DNA from: Pyrinomonadaceae bacterium
GTDB lineage: Bacteria > Acidobacteriota > Blastocatellia > Pyrinomonadales > Pyrinomonadaceae
DNA length: 14,745 nt
Reading direction: 5' to 3'
Assembly: GCA_025937955.1 (NCBI GenBank)
Contig: JAICQI010000043.1
Span: 1 to 14,745 of the forward strand
The notes beneath the pieces are model-generated. The model ran no database searches, had not been told where the DNA came from, and was given only the letters and a program-made list of their open reading frames with translations. The position numbers and the translations under genes were made by a program. This document shows, in pieces, positions 1-6,220 of this stretch; the first letter of the stretch is position 1; each line of letters opens with the position of its first letter.

Positions 1-594
1 ATGTCGAACCATGAAAACGATGTTCGTTATGGCAGCAGTGGCCGGTTGCTCAAGGGTTACGAGGCACGACTGCTGGACGAACACGGTGAGCCTACACCTG
101 AGGGTGTCGAAGGCGATCTATGGATCAAAGGTGATAGCGCAGCGCGTGGTTATTGGGAGAACCCCGAAGTTACAGCGCAAACGTTTGTCGATGGCTGGGT
201 TCGCACCGGAGATCTGTACCGGTGCGATGAAGATGGGTTCTGGTTTCACATGGGTCGCAGTGACGACTGTTTCAAGTCGAGTGGGCAGTGGGTTTCTCCG
301 GTTGAGGTCGAAGGCGCGTTGTTGCGGCACCCGGGCGTCGCGCGGGCGGCGGTGGTAGAAGATTTTGACTCCGATCAACTTCCCTGCGCGTGTGCGTTTG
401 TTGTGAAGCAGGAGGTAGAATCCGACTCAGAACAACTTGAGCAGGAGTTGCGTAAACTGTTGAGTCAATCGCTGCCGCGCTTCAAACAACCGCGCCGGTA
501 CGTATTCGTGACCGAGCTGCCCTACACGGCGACGGGCAAGATCCAGCGGTTCAAGCTGCGCCGGCAGTTGCGCGCGATACACGCTAAACCATGA
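1..594 (+). CDS. Acyl/aryl-CoA ligase (AMP-forming, benzoate-CoA ligase-like), C-terminal part
   Basis: This is the C-terminal third of an ANL-superfamily adenylate-forming enzyme, which activates a carboxylic acid with ATP and joins it to CoA. Family members are about 500-550 residues and only 197 are visible. The ATG at position 1 is therefore almost certainly an internal Met, with the gene starting upstream of the window. Visible motifs are the DVRYGSSG segment near residues 7-14, the TGD motif at 69-71, the hinge and A8 region at 85-104 (GRSDDCFKSSGQWVSPVEVE), and the A10 motif TATGKIQRFK at 177-186 with catalytic Lys180. The hinge wording resembles benzoate-CoA ligases and related aryl/acyl-CoA ligases more than acetyl-CoA synthetase. 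Substrate specificity lies mostly in the missing N-terminal part, so the acid cannot be named. The stop overlaps the next start (ATGA at 591-594), implying translational coupling with the thioesterase. Confidence 0.88.
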   Translation: MSNHENDVRYGSSGRLLKGYEARLLDEHGEPTPEGVEGDLWIKGDSAARGYWENPEVTAQTFVDGWVRTGDLYRCDEDGFWFHMGRSDDCFKSSGQWVSPVEVEGALLRHPGVARAAVVEDFDSDQLPCACAFVVKQEVESDSEQLEQELRKLLSQSLPRFKQPRRYVFVTELPYTATGKIQRFKLRRQLRAIHAKP

Positions 595-1049
595 AGAGTA
601 TTCAAGAGACGTACGCGCCGAACCTCGCCTGTTTTGGATGTGGGCCGGCGAATCCGAAGGGCTTGCACGTACGCAGCTTTGCGGACGGCGATGAGGTGGT
701 TGCCGAATGGCAGCCGAGCCAGGAGTACGAAGCGTTTCAGGGGATGTTAAGCGGCGGCATTATCGGCACGCTGCTCGACTGTCACTGCAACTGGTCGGCA
801 GCATGGCACCTGATGAAAGAGAGTGGCGCAGACAAGCCGCCGTGCACAGTCACCGCTGAGTATTCGATCAAGCTCCTGCGCCCGACGCCAACTGACCAGC
901 CCGTAAAGCTCGTGGCGCGCGTCGTCGAGTCAACAGAAGATCGAGCGGTTGTTGAAGGCGAGTTGATTACGCATGACAAGGTTTGTGCCACCTGTCGCGG
1001 AACTTTCGTGGCCGTGAAACCCGGCCATCCGGCGTATCATCGCTGGTAG
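591..1049 (+). CDS. PaaI-like hotdog-fold thioesterase
   Basis: This 152-residue protein has the length and pattern of a single hotdog-fold acyl-CoA thioesterase, which hydrolyses acyl- or aryl-CoA in the cytoplasm. The N-terminal CFGCGPANPKGL (residues 14-25) and the central GGIIGTLLDCHCNW segment (55-68) are typical of the PaaI/YbgC-like branch. The latter normally lies on the catalytic helix with an Asp or Glu; here Asp63 is followed by Cys-His-Cys instead of the commoner acidic pair. The C-terminal half (about 84-143) has the expected beta-strand pattern. The ATG overlaps the stop of the upstream CoA ligase, so both are probably made from one transcript and may handle the same acyl-CoA. 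The opposing activities suggest substrate proofreading or CoA recycling, but this is inference. Confidence 0.82.
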   Translation: MKSIQETYAPNLACFGCGPANPKGLHVRSFADGDEVVAEWQPSQEYEAFQGMLSGGIIGTLLDCHCNWSAAWHLMKESGADKPPCTVTAEYSIKLLRPTPTDQPVKLVARVVESTEDRAVVEGELITHDKVCATCRGTFVAVKPGHPAYHRW

Positions 1050-1059
1050 GAGTTATTTA

Positions 1060-2025
1060 ATGATTCATCGTCCTCGTCGACTTCGTAGAACTGACGCGAT
1101 TCGTTCACTCGTGCGCGAGACCCGCCTCGCGCCCGAAAATTTCGTGCTGCCGCTGTTTGTCTGCCCGGGCACGGGTGTGCGTCGCGAAATCTCATCAATG
1201 CCGGGCGTTTACAACCTCTCGATCGACGAGACAACGAAAGAAGTTGCTGCTGCTTATGATCTCGGGGTTCGCAGCATCATCCTCTTTGGCCTGCCGGAAT
1301 CCAAAGATCCACTCGCGTCGGGCGCATACGCCGAAGACGGGATTGTGCAGCAAGCGATCCGCGCCATCCGGCAGTCGTCACCGGAAATGGTCGTCATGGC
1401 TGACACGTGCCTGTGCGAATACACGTCGCATGGTCATTGCGGTGTGGTTCGCGGTGCTGAAGTTATCAATGACGAGTCGCTCAAATTGTTGGCGCGCACC
1501 GCGTTGAGCCAGGCCGCTGCGGGCGCCGACATCGTTGCGCCTTCAGCAATGATGGACGGTCAGGTCGGCGCCATTCGCGAGCTACTCGACGCTGAAGGAT
1601 TCGAGAACACGGCGATCATGGCGTACGCAGTGAAGTACGCGTCAGGCTTTTATGGTCCATTTCGAGAAGCGGCGCAGAGCGCGCCGGAGTTTGGCGATCG
1701 CCGTGCCTACCAGATGGATCCGCCAAACGCACGTGAAGCCATGCGCGAAGCAGAGCTCGACTACTCAGAAGGCGCTGACATCCTGATGGTCAAACCCGCA
1801 GTTGTTTATCTCGACATCTTGCGAATGGTTCGCGATCGATTTGATGTTCCGCTTGCGGCCTATCACGTTTCCGGCGAGTACGCGATGATCAAAGCAGCGG
1901 GCCAAAAGGGATGGATCGACGAGGAGCGCGTGATGTTGGAAACACTCACCAGCATCAAACGCGCCGGCGCTGACATCATCCTGACTTACTACGCCCGTGA
2001 AGCAATTCGCGTCTTGAAGAGTTAA
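1060..2025 (+). CDS. hemB: Delta-aminolevulinic acid dehydratase (porphobilinogen synthase)
   Basis: HemB condenses two molecules of 5-aminolevulinate into porphobilinogen, an early cytoplasmic step of tetrapyrrole (haem) synthesis. At 321 residues it is of normal length. The two Schiff-base lysines are visible at Lys192 (MAYAVKYASGFYGPFREA) and Lys245 (ADILMVKPAVVYLDILR). The DTCLCEYTSHGHCG segment carries Cys117, Cys119 and Cys127, the zinc-binding cysteine triplet of the Zn-dependent HemB type. The N-terminal RPRRLRR...R and FVLPLFVCPG are also standard. The start is set by a TAGGAG ribosome binding site at 1047-1052, which overlaps the stop of the thioesterase gene. No other haem gene is visible nearby. 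Confidence 0.97.
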   Translation: MIHRPRRLRRTDAIRSLVRETRLAPENFVLPLFVCPGTGVRREISSMPGVYNLSIDETTKEVAAAYDLGVRSIILFGLPESKDPLASGAYAEDGIVQQAIRAIRQSSPEMVVMADTCLCEYTSHGHCGVVRGAEVINDESLKLLARTALSQAAAGADIVAPSAMMDGQVGAIRELLDAEGFENTAIMAYAVKYASGFYGPFREAAQSAPEFGDRRAYQMDPPNAREAMREAELDYSEGADILMVKPAVVYLDILRMVRDRFDVPLAAYHVSGEYAMIKAAGQKGWIDEERVMLETLTSIKRAGADIILTYYAREAIRVLKS

Positions 2026-2055
2026 CCGTGAAAATCCGTGTAAATCCGTGGCTAC
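2026..2055 (+). repeat. Three 10-nt direct repeats (CCGTG-based intergenic repeat arm)
   Basis: The sequence consists of CCGTGAAAAT, CCGTGTAAAT and CCGTGGCTAC at 2026-2035, 2036-2045 and 2046-2055. On the opposite strand it begins GTAGCCACGGATTTACACGG, a form of short repeat seen between genes in many environmental bacteria (recalled, not searched). It lies immediately after the hemB stop (2023-2025). The GTG start of the next gene and its first eight codons are inside it. Confidence 0.7.
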
Positions 2056-3005
2056 TTTTAATAATAGCCTCAGTAGTATTCGCGCAGATAACACCAGACT
2101 GCGGCTGCGAAGAAAAACCTGAGATTAATGTGCTCGCAGTCATCAACGGCGTCAAGATCACAAAAAAAGATCTGAGCATCGATACTACAACTCAGGTCAG
2201 CATCGCGCAGGAATCAGTCATCACGGCACGCAGTCAGGCACTAAATCAGCTGGTTACTAAAACAGTACTCGACGCCGAAGCAAAGAGACGCGGCTTGACC
2301 GTCGCCAAGCTCCTCGAACTAGAGTTGACCGCGAAAGTCAAAGAGCCAACAGAAGCGGACGCACGCGCTTTTTACGAGGAGAACAAAACCGACAGAGGAA
2401 GGGACTACAAGAGCGCTAAAAACGAGATCCTCGCGCACTTGAAAAGCGAGCGCCAGGCTGCGCGTGCGAAGGAATTCGCAAATGCGCTGCGCGTGGCAGC
2501 ACAGGTTTCGGTGACCGAACAGCAAGTTACGCCACCAACGAACGAAGGGGATCTGGCGCGTGTGTTCGCCACCGTCAACGGCGTCAACATTACGTCGCTC
2601 GACATCGAGCAGAGCCTGTTGCCGTTTATTTTCCAGGTCCAAAAACAAGTCTACGCGATTCGCAAACGAGAGCTCGACCTGAAGATCAACGATATGCTGC
2701 TGGAGGAAGAGGCGAAACGACTCCAGACCACTCCGAAGGCACTGCTTGATCAGAATGTGAGAGGAAGGATGTCGATTCCTTCCGAAGAACAAGTCCGGGC
2801 GTTTTACGAGAAGAACAAAGCAAAATTTAACGGTGAGTTTTCGGAGGTCAAGGTACAGATCTTTCAGTATTTGCTGGCGGAGGAACAGCAGAAGCTCGTT
2901 GCCGCTTACGCCGAGCAGTTGAGAAAGGGCGCGGCTGTCCAGATATACCTGACCGAGCCGCAGCCGCCGAATGTTCGACAGCTCTGTTGCAACCCTTTAG
3001 ACTAG
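2028..3005 (+). CDS. Secreted protein with two SurA-N-like (chaperone) domains, no PPIase domain
   Basis: This 325-residue protein probably acts outside the cytoplasmic membrane as a chaperone-like factor. Residues 1-20 form a signal peptide with a hydrophobic core (LLLIIASVVFA). Two similar halves follow, offset by about 144 residues. Half one runs from VLAVINGVKITKKDL (35-49) to ADARAFYEENK (110-120). Half two runs from VFATVNGVNITSLDI (179-193) to EEQVRAFYEKNK (253-264). The A/TVNGVxIT start and the Lys/Glu-rich helices match the N-terminal domain of SurA/PrsA-type proteins. No parvulin PPIase domain is present, so an automatic 'peptidylprolyl isomerase' label would overstate the case. The C-terminus holds a Cys-Cys pair (320-321), and Cys25 and Cys27 follow the signal peptide. 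The GTG start with GAAGAG upstream (2015-2020) lies in a short repeat; no later in-frame start would keep the signal peptide. Confidence 0.75.
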   Translation: MKIRVNPWLLLIIASVVFAQITPDCGCEEKPEINVLAVINGVKITKKDLSIDTTTQVSIAQESVITARSQALNQLVTKTVLDAEAKRRGLTVAKLLELELTAKVKEPTEADARAFYEENKTDRGRDYKSAKNEILAHLKSERQAARAKEFANALRVAAQVSVTEQQVTPPTNEGDLARVFATVNGVNITSLDIEQSLLPFIFQVQKQVYAIRKRELDLKINDMLLEEEAKRLQTTPKALLDQNVRGRMSIPSEEQVRAFYEKNKAKFNGEFSEVKVQIFQYLLAEEQQKLVAAYAEQLRKGAAVQIYLTEPQPPNVRQLCCNPLD

Positions 3006-3042
3006 GCCCGCTTCTAAGGTCAACACCGCTGGAGAAGAACGC

Positions 3043-3690
3043 ATGAAAATGCTCCCCGGCTTTCAGCGAAAACGCCGTAAAAAAGGCCTTCTTGCAGCTT
3101 CGAGCTTGCTGTTGTTGCTCGCCACCCAGACGAGTGCCCAGTCAGGCAGGCGCGCCCCAAAACCCGCTCAACCGCCAGTCACACCGCAAGCTGATTCCGA
3201 TACGACTCCGAAAAGCACCGGCCGGGAACTGAAGGAAAGAGTGTCTTTGCTGGTAGGCCGGGAACCGTCGTCGAAACACCTTTTGAGTGAGGACTCGATC
3301 TTCGCGACGTTTATTCAGCATCTCAATAACTTCAAAAACGTTACCGCGACTTCGATCGGCGACGTCAAACGCGACCGCGCGGTAAAGCGCGCGAAAAGTG
3401 AGACAGAACCGATCGTTGTCCTGATGCAATTCGACGTCGATGAGTTTCAGGGCGGCACAATCATTCTGAACTCGCCGGATCTTGATATTAATGTGCAGGT
3501 CTTTGAACCGCGCACCGGGCGAAAAAGATTTGAAGGCAAGGTGTATTACAAAGCAGTCGGTGGTCCGATGTTGAAAAAAGACAATTGGCCCAACGGCACG
3601 CCGGTAAAAATCACGACCGAAGCCGTCGGCATCGAAGCAGCCGAGCAAGTGCGCGACTGGCTTCTTGTTAAGGATATTAAAAAGAACTGA
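3043..3690 (+). CDS. Unrecognised secreted protein (215 aa)
   Basis: The family is not recognised. A basic n-region (KRRKK, residues 10-14) and hydrophobic core (16-27), with a plausible cleavage after TSAQ near residue 33, indicate Sec export. A Pro/Gln-rich low-complexity linker (38-58) precedes a folded domain from about 60 to 210. That domain has an amphipathic helix and then alternating strands (IVVLMQFDVDEF, TIILNS, INVQVFEP, FEGKVYYKAV), and a C-terminal helix EAAEQVRDWLLVKDI. It could be a lipoprotein-free envelope protein with an alpha/beta domain. The start follows a clear GGAGAAG ribosome binding site at 3031-3037. It lies 37 bases after the SurA-N-like gene on the same strand and ends 21 bases from the convergent aminotransferase stop. 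Co-export with the SurA-N-like protein suggests an envelope role, by position only. Confidence 0.7.
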   Translation: MKMLPGFQRKRRKKGLLAASSLLLLLATQTSAQSGRRAPKPAQPPVTPQADSDTTPKSTGRELKERVSLLVGREPSSKHLLSEDSIFATFIQHLNNFKNVTATSIGDVKRDRAVKRAKSETEPIVVLMQFDVDEFQGGTIILNSPDLDINVQVFEPRTGRKRFEGKVYYKAVGGPMLKKDNWPNGTPVKITTEAVGIEAAEQVRDWLLVKDIKKN

Positions 3691-3711
3691 ATCCGCTCTT
3701 TCAATCGGCGA

Positions 3712-4800
3712 TCATCCGCGGCTCTCATCAAGCGCTAACCCAAGTCGTCTAAGTCCCTCTTCCAACGTCTCCGTATCAGCCGTAATCCCCACCCGAAAGT
3801 GCGCCGGCATTTCGAAGAAGCTGCCGGGGACTACTGTCGTCTCGTACTTCTCGCGCAATAAGCGACACAGTTGCTCCGATGATCCGTGACGCACGCGTGG
3901 AAACATCACCGTTCCGAATTCCGGTCTTACTACTTCCAGATCCTCACGCGTATCGAGAAACTCATTCAGCAACTTGCGATTGCGATCGAGTAACTGTTGC
4001 GCGCGTGCTCCAATCTCGGCGAGCTGCTGCATGGCGATCACGCTCAACCGCTCGCCGGAATGTACCGGCGTTGACGCAAAAAGATCGTTGAGCAGCCACA
4101 TGCGTTTGGCGAGCTCGGGTTCGGCAAAGATCCAGCCGCAGCGAAGCCCGCTCAATCCAAATGCTTTCGTCAAGCTGCTGGTTACGACAAACTCGTTACC
4201 GAGATGGAAACTGGTATTGGGCGACTCTTCAAACAACGTTTCCTTGTAAATTTCATTGACCAGCACGCGCGCGCCCACGCGTCGTGCAATCTCACCAAGC
4301 TGTTTCAACGTCGAATCGTCAACCAAAACGCTGCTGGGGTTGTGAAGATTAGTCAATACGATCAAACGCGTATTTGGTGTAACGAGCGACTCGATCTCCT
4401 CAGCCACAACACCAAAGCCGTTTTCAAACCTGCGCGAGAAGCGTTTTACTTCCGCGCCGAGGTAATGAACTACAGCAAGCATCGGCTCGTATGCTGGGTG
4501 TTCGAATAAAACCTCGTCACCGGGCTTAATCAGAGCTGCCACCGCGAGGTGATTGGCAAACGTGGTTCCCGCAGCCGTCACCACCGCTTCGGGCGCGACT
4601 CGATACCTCGTGGCAATTGACTGTACCAGCGGCTGGTAACCATAACCGCCATGTGTGATCTCGAGATCGTCGAGTGACACACGAAGTTCGCTCAGTTTCA
4701 GATTACCCACACCACTGGTAGCCAGGTTGAATTTTGCTGTAGAGCTCGTCTTGGCCCAATACATGTACGACGAGCTCATGATCTGGCGAGCCGCTGTCAT
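3712..4800 (-). CDS. PLP-dependent aminotransferase, class I/II fold
   Basis: This is a 362-residue cytoplasmic fold-type I enzyme, expected to transfer or rearrange amino groups on amino acids. Visible landmarks are GYQPLVQSIA (54-63), the cofactor-phosphate region AAGTTFANH (76-84), HPAY (101-104), NLHNPSS with Asn154, the Schiff-base lysine Lys212 in TSSLTKAFGLSGLRCGW, and the C-terminal carboxylate-binding Arg336 in HFRVGIT. The position that normally holds the Asp contacting the PLP pyridine nitrogen (D-x-x-Y) reads N182-E-I-Y185 here. The codon is AAT, so the key acidic residue appears to be Asn. The first ATG (4800-4798) overlaps the stop of the upstream permease and is preceded by a strong GGAGGAG site, so the two are co-translated. 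The substrate is unknown; the permease partner suggests it processes an imported amino acid. Confidence 0.87.
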   Translation of the reverse strand: MTAARQIMSSSYMYWAKTSSTAKFNLATSGVGNLKLSELRVSLDDLEITHGGYGYQPLVQSIATRYRVAPEAVVTAAGTTFANHLAVAALIKPGDEVLFEHPAYEPMLAVVHYLGAEVKRFSRRFENGFGVVAEEIESLVTPNTRLIVLTNLHNPSSVLVDDSTLKQLGEIARRVGARVLVNEIYKETLFEESPNTSFHLGNEFVVTSSLTKAFGLSGLRCGWIFAEPELAKRMWLLNDLFASTPVHSGERLSVIAMQQLAEIGARAQQLLDRNRKLLNEFLDTREDLEVVRPEFGTVMFPRVRHGSSEQLCRLLREKYETTVVPGSFFEMPAHFRVGITADTETLEEGLRRLGLALDESRG

Positions 4801-6104
4801 CTGTTACTCCTCCAGCGCCAAAAAAGATATGCCGGAATGCCTGCGAGCAGGATTGCGATTCCGATCAAAGTGTTTTCAGGATAACGATAGACGGTATTGA
4901 TCACCACCAGCCAGCAGACCGCAATGAATAAGATGGTCGTCACAGGATGGCCCGGGACTCGATTAACACCCGCAGGTTCTCGTTTGCGGAATACAAAAAT
5001 ACAGCACGCCGTCAGGCCGAAGAAGATAGTGTCGACTGAAACAACGTAGTTGAGTATCCGCTCGTAAGTTCCGAGAAGAGCAATAACAATCGCGAGCAGT
5101 CCTTGCAAAGCGATAGCTACAACCGGTGCTCGCGTTCGTGGATGAACCATACCTACGACGTCAAAGAACAATCCGTCTTTTGCCATAGCGAAATAAACTC
5201 GAGGCGCCGTGAGCATGCTTTGACTCAGGAAACCCGCCGTCGATATGGCGATCCCCGCGGCGATGATGCGGGCGCCCATGTCCCCAAGCGCACGACGCAT
5301 AACGTCAGATGCGGGCGCGGAAGAGGCCGCAAGCCCAGCCGTTCCGAGCACGCTCACGTACACGACGTTCGCCGCCAGATAGAGCACAACGACGCCCGTG
5401 ACTCCTAATATCAATCCGCGCGGCAGGTTCTTGCGAGGTTCTTTGATCTCACCTGCAATGAAAGTCGCTGTTTGCCAGCCGCCATATGAAAAGATAACCG
5501 GCACCAGCGCGGCGCCGAATGCTGTTAAGAGATCGACTGATGGTGATCTATCCAACAGTGCCGATGGATTCTCGCTCCGGCTGGCGAAGACAAACCCGCA
5601 CACAACTAACATGGCAATCGCGAGAATCTTCAACACCATCAGGATACTTTGAACGGTGCTACCGGCGCGCACACCAAGACAGTTGATGATCGTCAGTATG
5701 GCGAGCACGAGCGCGGCCAGGTACGGCGATGAGATCGGCAGATAAGTTAACTCGACGAAGTAACGTGCGAAGGTGACCGCGACAGCAGCCATGCCACCAG
5801 TCTGAATCACGAGTAGTAGAACCCACCCGTACAGAAACGCCAGGCCGGGATGAAACGCTTCTCGCAAGTAGGCGTATTGGCCGCCAACGTCAGGCCTGAG
5901 CGCCGCAAGCTCGGCCCAGATAAACGCCGCGATAAGTGCGAACAAGCCGCCGAGGACCCACGCTCCAAGGATTAGAAACGGAGTATGAACCTGAAGCGCT
6001 ACCACCGGCGGGTTCATGAAAATCCCGGAGCCGATGATGCCTCCCATGACGATCATGGTGGCGTCAAACAGTCCGAGTCTCCGTGCCAGTTGGGGCTGGT
6101 CCAT
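4797..6104 (-). CDS. APC-family amino acid permease (LAT/SteT-like)
   Basis: This is a 12-segment inner-membrane transporter of the amino acid/polyamine/organocation family, about 435 residues, the usual size. The family signature GGIIGSGIF lies in the first membrane helix (21-29 counting from the ATG at 6104). Conserved PDVGGQYAYLREAF and FSYGGWQTATFIAGEIKEP loops follow, matching the L-type/serine-threonine exchanger branch. The chosen ATG at 6104-6102 gives MDQPQLARRLGLFD. An upstream in-frame GTG at 6122-6120 adds six residues but lies inside an intergenic repeat. Neither start has an obvious Shine-Dalgarno site. The stop overlaps the start of the aminotransferase (ATGA), which points to an uptake-then-transamination operon. 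The exact substrate cannot be read from the sequence. Confidence 0.9.
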   Translation of the reverse strand: MDQPQLARRLGLFDATMIVMGGIIGSGIFMNPPVVALQVHTPFLILGAWVLGGLFALIAAFIWAELAALRPDVGGQYAYLREAFHPGLAFLYGWVLLLVIQTGGMAAVAVTFARYFVELTYLPISSPYLAALVLAILTIINCLGVRAGSTVQSILMVLKILAIAMLVVCGFVFASRSENPSALLDRSPSVDLLTAFGAALVPVIFSYGGWQTATFIAGEIKEPRKNLPRGLILGVTGVVVLYLAANVVYVSVLGTAGLAASSAPASDVMRRALGDMGARIIAAGIAISTAGFLSQSMLTAPRVYFAMAKDGLFFDVVGMVHPRTRAPVVAIALQGLLAIVIALLGTYERILNYVVSVDTIFFGLTACCIFVFRKREPAGVNRVPGHPVTTILFIAVCWLVVINTVYRYPENTLIGIAILLAGIPAYLFWRWRSNR

Positions 6105-6114
6105 TGAAAAGATT

Positions 6115-6191
6115 TTAGCCACAGATTACGTGGATGAAAAACGGATTTATCCGTCTTCATCCGTTTTCTTATCCGCTTAATCCGTGGTAAC
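6115..6191. repeat. Imperfect inverted repeat of CGGAT/CCGTG units between divergent genes
   Basis: The element begins TTAGCCACAGATTACGTGG and ends CTTAATCCGTGGTAAC, so the outer arms are imperfect inverse copies. CGGAT or ATCCG units recur about every 10 nt. A compact inner hairpin is visible at 6133-6161: GATGAA..ACGGAT pairs with ATCCGT.TTCATC across a two-base loop. It lies between the divergent permease (minus) and glycosyltransferase (plus) genes, so it is in the 5' leader of one or both. It belongs with the repeats at 2026-2055 and 7906-7982 by its TAGCCAC end. Confidence 0.65.
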
Positions 6192-6220
6192 TTTTGCATT
6201 TTGCTGAGAGGAAGCAGATT

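Noticed and set aside
1..3. ATG at position 1 as the true start of the CoA ligase
   Set aside because: The protein lacks the whole N-terminal adenylation region; the frame is simply cut by the window edge.
6194..6220. Upstream TTG start for the glycosyltransferase
   Set aside because: It adds nine residues without a ribosome binding site, whereas AGAGGAAG is correctly spaced for the TTG at 6221.
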